From: Actinomycetota bacterium
Lineage (GTDB): Bacteria > Actinomycetota > Thermoleophilia > Gaiellales > Gaiellaceae
Assembly: GCA_013812465.1 (NCBI GenBank)
Contig: JACCTK010000295.1
Coordinates: 1 to 31,719, forward strand
Direction of reading: 5' to 3'
DNA: 31,719 nt
Positions 15,891-22,425 of the stretch are shown one piece after another; positions within the stretch are counted from its first letter, which is position 1, and every line of letters starts with the position of its first letter. A program made the translations under genes and the position numbers. The notes beneath the pieces are model-generated. The model ran no database searches. It had not been told where the DNA came from and worked only from the letters and a program-made list of their open reading frames with translations.

Positions 15891-15906
15891 TCGAACATGT
15901 GTTCTA
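15891..15906. promoter_or_regulatory. LexA-binding SOS box (actinobacterial type)
   Basis: TCGAACATGTGTTCTA matches the actinobacterial LexA consensus TCGAAC-n4-GTTCGA at 11 of 12 fixed positions. It overlaps the presumed -10 box (TATGCT, 15905-15910) of the radical SAM gene, an ideal position for repression. Confidence 0.75.
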
Positions 15907-15910
15907 TGCT
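15905..15910 (+). promoter_or_regulatory. Candidate -10 box (TATGCT) of the radical SAM gene
   Basis: TATGCT ends 6 nt before ATG 15917, so the transcript would begin at or next to the start codon. Its first two bases are inside the SOS box. Confidence 0.45.
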
Positions 15911-15916
15911 GACCGG

Positions 15917-16804
15917 ATGCGCGCCGAATACCGGCTGGAACCATGTAAGTCCGCCCTGAACGCCGTCCGCGGGATGCCGTTCAAGTGGTCGCTGAACCCG
16001 TACATGGGCTGCGTTCACCGCTGCACGTTCTGCTACGTCCGCCACTTCGAGCAGCGCGCCGACCGGCCATCCGACGACCGCTACGGGCGCTCGATTCGCG
16101 TCAAGACGAACGTCGCCGAGGTGCTCAGGCGCCAACTCGGGCGCAGCTCCTGGAGGCGCGAGACCGTCTCGATCGGCGCCGCGACCGATCCCTACCAACC
16201 CGCCGAGGGGCGCTTCAAGCTCACGCGCGCCTGCCTCTCCGAGCTGGCAAACGCCTGGACACCGTTCTCGATCATCACCCGCGGTCCGCTCGTCGTCCGC
16301 GACATCGACGTGCTGCAAGAGGCCTCGGCACGGGCGGAGCTCAGTGTGTACTTCTCCATCCCCACGCTCGACGAACGGGTCTGGCGGACGACGGAGCCGG
16401 GCACCGCCCCGCCCCGCAGCCGCTTAGAAGCTGTCCGGCGGCTCTCCGAGGCTGGCATCGACGTCGGCGTCGGGATAGCGCCGATACTGCCCTGCCTTTC
16501 GGACCGCCCGGAGCAGCTCGAGGAAGTCGTCCGCGAGGCGCGCGCGGCCGGCGCTCGCAGCATCTGGGCGAACGTGCTCTATCTCCGTCCGGGGACGCGG
16601 GAGCACTTTCTCGAGACTCTCGCGGAGGATTGGCCGGAGGAGGCCGAGCGATACGAAGCGCTCTACGCAGCGCGCGCTTATCTGCCGTCGGGGATGGCGA
16701 AGTCGATCACCGAGCCTGTCAGAAGAGCAACGGCGGTTACCCCCTCGCCGATCCGTCGACCGCCTGCGACCCGGGAACCTCGGCAACTTGCCTTGACGAT
16801 CTAG
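15917..16804 (+). CDS. Radical SAM protein of the SplB/Rv2578c-like family, SOS-regulated
   Basis: 295 residues. The radical SAM cluster motif Cx3Cx2C is at C32, C36 and C39 (GCVHRCTFCYV). The family features CKSALN before it and SIGAATDPYQPAEGRFKLTR after it match the spore-photoproduct-lyase-like group that includes M. tuberculosis Rv2578c. Such enzymes use S-adenosylmethionine radical chemistry; the SplB relation hints at DNA repair but the substrate is not established. A LexA box just upstream supports a damage-response role. ATG 15917 is chosen because a -10 box lies 6 nt before it; GTG 15899 would place the start inside the operator. The final stop codon TAG is contributed by the first bases of repeat element B. 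Confidence 0.85.
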   Translation: MRAEYRLEPCKSALNAVRGMPFKWSLNPYMGCVHRCTFCYVRHFEQRADRPSDDRYGRSIRVKTNVAEVLRRQLGRSSWRRETVSIGAATDPYQPAEGRFKLTRACLSELANAWTPFSIITRGPLVVRDIDVLQEASARAELSVYFSIPTLDERVWRTTEPGTAPPRSRLEAVRRLSEAGIDVGVGIAPILPCLSDRPEQLEEVVREARAAGARSIWANVLYLRPGTREHFLETLAEDWPEEAERYEALYAARAYLPSGMAKSITEPVRRATAVTPSPIRRPPATREPRQLALTI

Positions 16805-16971
16805 AGGCTTGATGTGGAACTGACGCGCAGTCGGTGGCGGTCACGACCAAGCCGGGCGACGCACTCACGCGCCGTGCAGGCTAGTGAGCCTGGACGGCGA
16901 GGGAGGGTGGTGATCCGGTGCCGTGTCGTGGCCGTCATCCGGCCCGCCGTGAGTTTCACATCAAGCCTCTA
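16802..16971 (+). repeat. ~170-nt structured element, copy B
   Basis: A terminal 20-bp stem pairs 16802-16821 with 16952-16971, including one G-T wobble. Relative to copy A, four positions of this stem differ and each is compensated on the opposite arm. A second internal pairing (GGTCACGAC with GTCGTGGCC) and an apical hairpin at 16870-16899 can form. Three internal blocks of 33, 20 and 26 nt are identical to copy A. It fills most of the gap between the radical SAM and response-regulator genes. Confidence 0.8.
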
Positions 16972-16996
16972 AGCAGGAGCGCGCCGAGCCGCCTCG

Positions 16997-17002
16997 TAGA
17001 AT
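16997..17002 (+). promoter_or_regulatory. Candidate -10 box (TAGAAT) for the response regulator
   Basis: TAGAAT ends 6 nt before GTG 17009 and only 3 nt before ATG 17006. The usual spacing in this window favours the GTG. Confidence 0.45.
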
Positions 17003-17008
17003 CGCATG

Positions 17009-17632
17009 GTGGCCGATGAGATCACCTGCTTGATCGTCGACGACCACGAAGTCGTGCGCGAAGGTCTGCGCCTCGCGTTGTCGCGCTCGTCACGGATTCG
17101 TGTGATCGGTGAGGCGACCGACGGCGCCTCCGCCGTCGCGCTGACCGAGCGGCGTCAGCCCGACGTCGTGATCATGGATCTCCGCATGCCGGACATGGAC
17201 GGCCTCGAGGCGACCGAGAAGATCGCCGAGAAGGTCCCCGGCACCGCGGTCTTGATCTTTACCGCCTACGGGGAGAAGTCCCTGCTGCAACGGGGGCTCG
17301 AGTCGGGCGCGCTCGGGTACATCCTCAAGGAGACCCCGCACGAGACGCTGCTCCGAGCGATCGAGAAAGTGGCGGCGGGCGAGACCTTCGTCGATCCCGG
17401 GCTGATGGCCGAGTTCGTGTCCGGCAAGACAACGGCCGACCTCCTGACGCCACGCGAGCGCGAGATCCTGCAGCTGCTCGCCGACGGCATGTCGAACGTC
17501 GACGTCGCCGACAAGCTCTTCATCAGCCAGGAGACGGTGAAGAGCCACGTCCGTCATATCCTCGCCAAGCTCGAGGCGGACACGCGCACCCAGGCGGTCG
17601 CCATCGCGCTGCGCGAGGCGATGATCGATTGA
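17009..17632 (+). CDS. NarL/LuxR-family response regulator
   Basis: About 207 residues. The receiver domain (about 5-120) has the acidic pair VDDHE, the phospho-acceptor Asp57 in IMDLRMPDMDG, a Thr in IFTAYGE and the conserved Lys in YILKETP. The C-terminal LuxR-type helix-turn-helix is TPREREILQLLADGMSN followed by ETVKSHVRHILAKL. It should act as a phosphorylation-controlled DNA-binding regulator. The partner kinase gene overlaps its stop by 4 bp. The start could be ATG 17006, but a TAGAAT box fits GTG 17009 better. Target genes are unknown. Confidence 0.9.
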   Translation: MADEITCLIVDDHEVVREGLRLALSRSSRIRVIGEATDGASAVALTERRQPDVVIMDLRMPDMDGLEATEKIAEKVPGTAVLIFTAYGEKSLLQRGLESGALGYILKETPHETLLRAIEKVAAGETFVDPGLMAEFVSGKTTADLLTPREREILQLLADGMSNVDVADKLFISQETVKSHVRHILAKLEADTRTQAVAIALREAMID

Positions 17633-18279
17633 GCGAAAACGCCGAGCGAGCCCTCCTCGCGGAGACGATCCTCGCGGAGCAAGAGGAACGCCGCCGGCTC
17701 GGAGAGCTGTTGCACGATGGTCCGGTCCAGCATCTCTCGGCGATCGCGCAGATCGTGGATGCCGCGCTCGCGGCGCTCCGGAATGGCGAGCGCGAGCGAG
17801 CCGAGGAGATCCTGAGCCGAGCGCTCGAGCTCTCGCGCGGCGCGGCCCGCGAGCTGCGCACGCTGTGCGAGGATCTCGAGCCGAAGGCCCTCAGTGAGGT
17901 CGGATTCGTGGCTGCCGTCACCGCCCTTGGCCGCCGTTTTGCCTCACGGCATGAGATCCAGATCGATCTCGACATCGAGCACGGCGACGAGCTCGGCGAG
18001 CATGCGCAGACGGCCCTCTATCAAATCGTGCGGGAGGCGATCGACCAGGCAGTGCGCCGAGGCGCTCCGAGCCGAATCGACGTCTCGATCCGCGAGACGC
18101 CCAGCGGGGGCGCCGAGCTGGTTGTCTCCGACGACGGCCCGCCCGAGCGGCGGAGCGCCGTGCTGGAGGCGCTCGCCGAGCGAGCCGCGACCCTGAACGC
18201 GCGCTTCAGCTCGGAGGTGCGGTATCCACGCGGCTCGACGATCCGCGTCGAGCTGCCACCTTCTGCAGCCCGCCGATAG
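17629..18279 (+). CDS. HisKA_3-type sensor kinase without sensor domain, degenerate ATPase
   Basis: 216 residues from TTG 17629, overlapping the regulator gene. There is no membrane segment or sensory domain. Residues ~15-85 are a HisKA_3 dimerisation domain with His29 in ERRRLGELLHDGPVQHLSA (core LLHDGPVQ), as in DesK/NarX-type kinases. The ATP-binding domain is present but altered: the N-box Asn is replaced (REAIDQAV instead of a REALxNAxKH pattern) and the DxGxG motif reads DDGPP. It may be a poor kinase, a phosphatase for the adjacent regulator, or depend on another kinase. The partnership is inferred from overlap. Confidence 0.8.
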   Translation: MSENAERALLAETILAEQEERRRLGELLHDGPVQHLSAIAQIVDAALAALRNGERERAEEILSRALELSRGAARELRTLCEDLEPKALSEVGFVAAVTALGRRFASRHEIQIDLDIEHGDELGEHAQTALYQIVREAIDQAVRRGAPSRIDVSIRETPSGGAELVVSDDGPPERRSAVLEALAERAATLNARFSSEVRYPRGSTIRVELPPSAARR

Positions 18280-18282
18280 CAT
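18277..18282 (+). promoter_or_regulatory. Possible -10 box (TAGCAT) for the 65-aa gene
   Basis: TAGCAT starts inside the kinase stop codon and ends 10 nt before ATG 18293. The spacing is longer than at other sites, so this is a weak call. Confidence 0.25.
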
Positions 18283-18292
18283 CTCTCGCGAG

Positions 18293-18490
18293 ATGGACGA
18301 GAACGGCAGAGGCGGCTACCTCGTGTTCCGCTGGTCGCACGCCGGTTACACGCTCGAGGAGCGGCCGGGTGACCTGCCCGACGTTGGAGCCGAGGTCGAG
18401 GACGGCGACGGGCGCTTTCGCGTAGGGAAGATCGCGCCCTCCCCGCTCCCCGGCGACAAGCGCCGTTGTGCGTACCTGCTGCCTGCCTGA
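18293..18490 (+). CDS. Small conserved-looking protein, 65 aa, unknown
   Basis: A compact soluble protein with the pattern YLVFRWSHAGYTLEERPGDLP, of which the key part is FRWSHAGYTL, followed by GAEVEDGDGRFRVGKIAPSPLPGDKRRCAYL. The run of beta-forming residues and the VGKIAPSPLPGDKR ending suggest a small all-beta domain. I believe similar short proteins occur in other deep-branching actinobacteria, from memory only. It lies 13 bp after the kinase and is convergent with the ferredoxin gene, 6 bp from its stop. Function unknown. Confidence 0.6.
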   Translation: MDENGRGGYLVFRWSHAGYTLEERPGDLPDVGAEVEDGDGRFRVGKIAPSPLPGDKRRCAYLLPA

Positions 18491-18496
18491 TCGCGA

Positions 18497-18799
18497 CTAC
18501 GCGATCGGCTCGTTCTGGACGTTGTTCTCGGTGGCGTACGTGTCGACGAGCGGGTTGATCTTCGCCGGGTCCGGGAACGCGTAGTTGATCTCGACGAAGG
18601 CGTTCCATTTATCCGGGAGCGCGTCCTCGGGAAAGATCGCCTCCACCGGGCACTCCGGTTCGCACGCACCGCAGTCGATGCACTCCTCTGGGTCGATGAT
18701 CAGGATCCGCTCGAATTCGTGGATGCAGTCGACCGGGCAAACATCGACGCAGGACTTGTCCTTTATGTCGATGCAGGGCTCGGCGATGATGTACGTCAC
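18497..18799 (-). CDS. fdxA: Seven-iron ferredoxin (FdxA/FdI type)
   Basis: 100 residues from GTG 18799. Cysteines at 9, 17, 21, 25, 40, 43, 46 and 50 follow the Azotobacter FdI pattern: C-x7-C-x3-C-x3-C, then CIDCGACEPECP, giving one [3Fe-4S] and one [4Fe-4S] cluster. The C-terminal ~45 residues with WNAFVEIN are typical of actinobacterial 7Fe ferredoxins, which donate electrons to cytochromes P450 and other oxidoreductases. The start is supported by TAGACT 7 nt upstream, although the gene also overlaps the end of the receiver-like gene by 4 bp (GTGA), so it may be made both from its own promoter and by read-through. Confidence 0.93.
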   Translation of the reverse strand: MTYIIAEPCIDIKDKSCVDVCPVDCIHEFERILIIDPEECIDCGACEPECPVEAIFPEDALPDKWNAFVEINYAFPDPAKINPLVDTYATENNVQNEPIA

Positions 18800-19122
18800 G
18801 ACGTCGAGTCTAGAGGGACGCCTGTGAGCTCCGCGACGAGCGCCGGAGCCCGCTCCACGAGTGCCGACTTCACGATCACCTGGTCGAAGCCGGCGGTGTG
18901 CGCCCGCTGCAGGCCGGAGCGGTCGGTGTGGTTCGTGAAGCCCATGATCGGCACGTCTGGCCACGTGTCGACGACCTCCTCCGGCTCGATTCGTGAGATG
19001 TCCGCGATGACGAGATCCGGCGGGTCGACGCTGTCGGTGGTAACAAAGCGGTGGTCCGGCAGGAGCCCTTCGAGCTTGCTTCGGAAGAAGAGGTCGACCC
19101 CCGCCAGCAGGATCGTCGCCAC
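18796..19122 (-). CDS. Receiver-like (pseudo-response-regulator) single-domain protein
   Basis: 108 residues from GTG. The beta-alpha pattern resembles a CheY-type receiver: ATILLAGVDLFFRSKLEGLL at the start (core ATILLAGVD), PDLVIADISRI at the phospho-acceptor strand, VPIMGFTNHTD and QVIVKSALVERAP. The Asp in VIADIS and the Lys in VIVKSAL are in the right places, but the acidic pair of beta-1 is missing, so phosphorylation is doubtful. It has no output domain. A TAGTGT box sits 7 nt before the start. It overlaps the ferredoxin gene, which suggests joint expression, and diverges from the DUF309 gene. Confidence 0.65.
   Translation of the reverse strand: MATILLAGVDLFFRSKLEGLLPDHRFVTTDSVDPPDLVIADISRIEPEEVVDTWPDVPIMGFTNHTDRSGLQRAHTAGFDQVIVKSALVERAPALVAELTGVPLDSTS
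18807..18812 (-). promoter_or_regulatory. Candidate -10 box (TAGACT) for the ferredoxin gene
   Basis: TAGACT lies 7 nt before GTG 18799, inside the 3' end of the receiver-like gene. Confidence 0.45.
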
Positions 19123-19129
19123 GAGGCCG

Positions 19130-19157
19130 ACACTAGCATTCGGTGGCGCTGGATAAT
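19130..19157. promoter_or_regulatory. Divergent pair of candidate -10 boxes (TAGTGT minus, GATAAT plus)
   Basis: On the minus strand TAGTGT (19135-19130) is 7 nt before GTG 19122 of the receiver-like gene. On the plus strand GATAAT (19152-19157) is exactly 6 nt before ATG 19164 of the DUF309 gene. Both give leaderless transcripts from a 41-bp intergenic region. Confidence 0.5.
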
Positions 19158-19163
19158 CGTGAG

Positions 19164-19487
19164 ATGGGGCTCGAGCGAGGGCTGGAGCTGATTCGAGCCG
19201 GGGAGTACTTCGAAGCCCACGAGGAGCTCGAGGACGAGTGGCGCGACGCGCCCGCCGCCGAGCGCGACTTCCTGCAGGGGCTCGTGCACGTCGCAGTCGC
19301 CTGGCTCCACGCCGGCCGTGGCAACCGACCAGGGTGCGACCGCCAGCTCGAGAAAGCCGCGCGCCGCCTCGGTCCGTACCGGCCAGCGCATCGCGGTGTC
19401 GACGTCGAAGCGGTGCTCGAAGGAGTCCGGATGGCGCAGGAAGTGGTCGAATCCGGCTCGCTGATCCTTTCGCGCCCCCCGCTGTAG
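19164..19487 (+). CDS. DUF309 family protein
   Basis: 107 residues. The family signature is clear: GEYFEAHEELEDEWRD near the N terminus and FLQGLVHVAVAWLHAGRGN in the middle, with His and Glu residues arranged as in DUF309 proteins, which form a small helical bundle of unknown biochemical role. ATG 19164 is preferred over GTG 19143 because a GATAAT box lies exactly 6 nt before it and because MGLERGLELIRAGEY is the usual beginning. A long palindrome-rich stretch follows the stop codon. Confidence 0.85.
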   Translation: MGLERGLELIRAGEYFEAHEELEDEWRDAPAAERDFLQGLVHVAVAWLHAGRGNRPGCDRQLEKAARRLGPYRPAHRGVDVEAVLEGVRMAQEVVESGSLILSRPPL

Positions 19488-19577
19488 GGGCGAGGCTTGC
19501 CTCGTCCTCGTCCTCGTCCTCGTCCTCGCGCTCGCACTCGTCGTCGGTGGCGCTTCGAGCGAGGCAAGCCTCACTCG
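19488..19577. repeat. Palindrome-flanked CTCGTC tandem repeat between convergent genes
   Basis: GAGGCTTGCCTCG (19492-19504) and its reverse complement (19560-19572) flank about four CTCGTC units (19501-19524) and degenerate relatives. The stretch can fold into one long hairpin and occupies nearly the whole gap between the DUF309 gene and ccdA. Its first ~20 bp, including the stop codon, are identical to the start of 25530-25551. A bidirectional terminator or REP-like role is inferred. Confidence 0.6.
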
Positions 19578-19588
19578 TATGAAGGTCA

Positions 19589-20323
19589 TCAGAATGCAGG
19601 CTCGAGGCCGAGCCACTCTAGAAAGCGGTTCAGATACACCCGCAGCACGTAGAAGCGCTCGAAGAACAGCAGCAGCCCGAGCGCGACCATGACGGCGCCC
19701 CCCGCCACCTGGATGGCGCGATAGTGGTCGCGGATCCAGCGGAAGGCGCCCATCGCACGCGAGAAGATCGCGCCGGCGAGCACGAATGGGACGGCGAGCC
19801 CGAGCGAGTACACGGCCAGCAGCAGCGCGCCCTCGAGCGCGGTGTCCGACGAGCCCGCGAGCACCAGTGTGGCCGCGAGCACCGGGCCGATGCACGGCGC
19901 CGCACACACCGCGAAGGCCCCGCCGAGCAGGAAGCGCGAGCCGCGGCTCCGGGCGCCCCGCAGCAACCCCGCGCCGAGCAACCGCTCGGGCCAGGGTAGG
20001 AGCCCCATGAACGCGAAGCCGAAGACGACGAGCACGAAGCCCGCGACCCTCTCGAGCAGGAACTGATCCGAGAGGAGTCGGCCCCCGACGAGCGCCGCCC
20101 CTACCCCGAGCAGCACGAAGACCGCCGTGAACCCGAGAACGAAAGGGACGCTCGCAGCCACCACACGCCTCGCGTTTCCCGGCTGCCCGAGCTTGTCTGC
20201 GTCGACTGCGGAGACGGCTGAGAGGTAGCCGGGCACCAGCGGAAGCACGCACGGCGCCAGAAACGACACAAATCCGGCCAGAAAGGCGATTGGAATCGCC
20301 GACAGGCTCACGGCGGGGAGCAA
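19589..20323 (-). CDS. ccdA: CcdA-type cytochrome c biogenesis membrane protein
   Basis: 244 residues with six or more hydrophobic helices. The two redox-active cysteines lie in LAPCVLPLVPGY (helix 1) and AAPCIGPVLAAT (helix 4), as in CcdA/DsbD-beta proteins. It carries reducing equivalents from cytoplasmic thioredoxin across the membrane to an exported thiol-disulfide protein, here probably the CcmG-like product encoded two genes upstream. The start is TTG 20323, directly after the ccmH stop; GTG 20311 is an alternative. It ends a packed minus-strand run. Confidence 0.92.
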   Translation of the reverse strand: MLPAVSLSAIPIAFLAGFVSFLAPCVLPLVPGYLSAVSAVDADKLGQPGNARRVVAASVPFVLGFTAVFVLLGVGAALVGGRLLSDQFLLERVAGFVLVVFGFAFMGLLPWPERLLGAGLLRGARSRGSRFLLGGAFAVCAAPCIGPVLAATLVLAGSSDTALEGALLLAVYSLGLAVPFVLAGAIFSRAMGAFRWIRDHYRAIQVAGGAVMVALGLLLFFERFYVLRVYLNRFLEWLGLEPAF

Positions 20324-20767
20324 CTAGCGCTCGAACCGGGCGAGCTCCTCGTCGACCCGGCGCTCCAGGTCCGGGTCGAGCGGAGCTGGTGGAGAGGGCG
20401 GTTCACGTCGCCCGCTCCACCTGCGGACAAGCAGGACGACAGCGATCACACCCGCGACCAGGGCGCCCAACGGAAGCAGCCATGCGATGAGGCCGAAGCC
20501 GCTCTTGGGAGGAGTCGCGAGAACTCCCCGGCCGAACTCGGACACGAGCGCGTCCTTGATCTCCCGCTCGGTGTCGCCCGCGGCGATGCGCTCGCGGATG
20601 AACGCTTTCATCCGCTGCGCGACTGGCGCGTCCGACTGGTCGAGCGTGGTCTCGCACACTGGACAGACGAGCTCGGCCTCGAGGTCGGCGGCATCCGGGG
20701 GGCCTGCTGCCAGCGCGCCGGCCGCGAAAGCGCAGACGGCGGCGAGCGCCACCAGAAGCGCTCTCAC
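20324..20767 (-). CDS. ccmH: CcmH/CycL-type cytochrome c maturation thiol-oxidoreductase
   Basis: 147 residues. A signal or anchor segment occupies residues 1-21. The exported domain contains LVCPVCETTLDQSDAPVAQRM, whose CPVC redox motif and following residues are typical of CcmH, which keeps the apocytochrome CxxCH cysteines reduced for heme attachment. A transmembrane helix at about 90-112 is followed by a short charged cytoplasmic tail. GTG 20767 overlaps the end of the thioredoxin-like gene by 4 bp. CcmF, its usual heme-lyase partner, is not in the window. Confidence 0.9.
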   Translation of the reverse strand: MRALLVALAAVCAFAAGALAAGPPDAADLEAELVCPVCETTLDQSDAPVAQRMKAFIRERIAAGDTEREIKDALVSEFGRGVLATPPKSGFGLIAWLLPLGALVAGVIAVVLLVRRWSGRREPPSPPAPLDPDLERRVDEELARFER

Positions 20768-21327
20768 GTGGCGAGCGCGCGATCCACCGCAGCGCGAAGA
20801 CGCGCCCGATCCTCATCCGCGTCGACGCCCCCCACGAAGACCTCGAGAACCCTTCCCTCGCGGTCGAGGACGAACGTCTCGGGAAATCCCGTCACGCCGT
20901 AGCGATCGGCCGCGACGTCACCGGGGCCGTCGTAGACGAGTGGGAAGGTGAGATCGAAGCGGCGTGCGAACCGCTGCGCGTCCTTGCGAAAATCCTTCGA
21001 GTTGAGTCCCACGACGACCAGGCCGCGGCTTCGGTTCTCCCGCCAGACCTGCTCGAGTAACGGGGCCTCCTCCTTGCACGGCAGGCACCAGGAGGCCCAG
21101 GCGTTCAAGACGACCGCCTTGCCGCGAAGCGTCGAGAGTGTGAGCTCTCCTTCGCGATCGAGCCGTTCGAGTGTGAAATCCGGCGCCTCCGGACGCTCGC
21201 CGCGGGCGGCGGCTGCCGCGAGGTCGCCACCCTCCTCCGTCACGAGCGACCAGACGAGCAGGAGGAAGAGCAGCGCCACGAGCCCGACGGCGACGCCCTG
21301 TGCCACCAGCCTCCCGCGGTGCGCCAC
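20764..21327 (-). CDS. ccmG: Membrane-anchored thioredoxin-like protein (CcmG/ResA/TlpA type)
   Basis: 187 residues. An N-terminal anchor lies at about 8-31, then an exported thioredoxin fold (about 45-187) with the active site WASWCLPCKEEAP and the cis-Pro in GVTGFPETFVL. The GFPET segment and linkage to ccmH and ccdA identify it as the reductant of apocytochrome c or of CcmH, itself reduced by CcdA. It starts with GTG 9 bp after the L,D-transpeptidase stop codon. A more general extracytoplasmic disulfide reductase role is possible. Confidence 0.9.
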   Translation of the reverse strand: MAHRGRLVAQGVAVGLVALLFLLLVWSLVTEEGGDLAAAAARGERPEAPDFTLERLDREGELTLSTLRGKAVVLNAWASWCLPCKEEAPLLEQVWRENRSRGLVVVGLNSKDFRKDAQRFARRFDLTFPLVYDGPGDVAADRYGVTGFPETFVLDREGRVLEVFVGGVDADEDRARLRAAVDRALAT

Positions 21328-21336
21328 TGCCCACTC

Positions 21337-22425
21337 CTACTTCGAGACGATGAAGACCGGTGTCCCGACCTCCACGTGCTGGAACAGCCACTCCGCGTCG
21401 GAGATTCGCATGCGGACGCAGCCGTGCGAGGCCGAGTAGCCGATCGAGGCGGAGTCGGGCGTGCCGTGGATACCGACGTACGGCGCCGAGATCCCCATCC
21501 AGCGTGTCCCGAGAGGGTTTCCGGGCCCGGGCGGAACGGGGTCGGAGTCCGCGGCCCAATCGGACGGGGGCGGATACCACCACGGATCGCGCTGCATCGT
21601 CACGATCTCGAAATTGCCCGTGGGCGTCGGATACGCGGGCAGTCCGGTCGCGACCCCGAACGTGCGCATGAGCCTCGCGCCCGTGTACAGGCGAAGCCTG
21701 TTGGAGCCACGCAGGATGACCACGGCGGGCCCGAGCTTGTCCGCGGCCACCGTCGGCTTCAAAACGGCGAACGAGAGCCGTATTGGGGGCCGGGTGTTGG
21801 TCTTCAACGCGACCCGGATCGCGCGTGATCCCTCGACGCGTTCGAGGCGGCGTCCGTCGACCGAACGGGTGGCGCCGACAGTTGCTCCGCGAAGGACGAG
21901 CCGCGAGCTCACGGGCGTGCGATCGAGCTCCCTGCCCATGCTCTCGACGTACCCGCGGATACGCTCGCGTGAGACCCAGACATGCAGCGGCACCGATGCG
22001 CCCGGCCGTGAGAAGCGGGCGCGGCTCACGGCCTTCTTGACCGCGGGCTTCGCTCCCAGCGCCTCCGGCGCGACTCGCACCTTCTGTGTGGGCGAGACGA
22101 TCAACACGAGCGGCCGCGCAAAAGACTCTCTCACGAGCGCTGAGGCCTCGTACGGCAGCAAACCTCCCACGTCCACACCCGCGATCGTGACGCCTCCCGG
22201 AACTCCGATTTGCCGCGGGGGCCGAGTCGGCGGCGAAAGCACGGGCGGAGGAGCTGTCGTGGGCGGAGGAGCTGTCGTGGGCGGAGGCCCGGTCGTGGTC
22301 GTAGTGGTGGTCGTCTGCGCGTGACCCGACTCCCCGCCGGCTGCGAGCGCGAACGCGGCCGAGAAGCCGACGAGAGCCAAGGCGGCAAGGAACCCGACCA
22401 CTAACACGCGAGCGGCAAATCTCAT
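21337..22425 (-). CDS. L,D-transpeptidase (YkuD) with peptidoglycan-binding-like N-terminal domain
   Basis: 362 residues from ATG 22425. A signal or anchor sequence at 1-35 is followed by a Thr/Pro-rich linker (poly-Thr, then PPPTTAPPP repeats). Next comes a PG_binding_4 (VanW/YoaR-like) domain starting GVTIAGVDVGGLLPYEASALV (core AGVDVGG). The C-terminal YkuD domain (about 240-362) has HGT...SHGCVRM with the catalytic Cys near residue 336. Such enzymes form 3-3 cross-links or attach proteins to peptidoglycan. The ATG overlaps the stop of the GDPD gene (ATGA), so they are coupled. It is the only cell-wall enzyme in this run. Confidence 0.92.
   Translation of the reverse strand: MRFAARVLVVGFLAALALVGFSAAFALAAGGESGHAQTTTTTTTTGPPPTTAPPPTTAPPPVLSPPTRPPRQIGVPGGVTIAGVDVGGLLPYEASALVRESFARPLVLIVSPTQKVRVAPEALGAKPAVKKAVSRARFSRPGASVPLHVWVSRERIRGYVESMGRELDRTPVSSRLVLRGATVGATRSVDGRRLERVEGSRAIRVALKTNTRPPIRLSFAVLKPTVAADKLGPAVVILRGSNRLRLYTGARLMRTFGVATGLPAYPTPTGNFEIVTMQRDPWWYPPPSDWAADSDPVPPGPGNPLGTRWMGISAPYVGIHGTPDSASIGYSASHGCVRMRISDAEWLFQHVEVGTPVFIVSK

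Noticed and set aside
19501..19545. CTCGTC tandem units as a CRISPR array
   Set aside because: The units are 6 bp with no spacers and no cas genes nearby; it is a simple-sequence tract within a palindromic junction.
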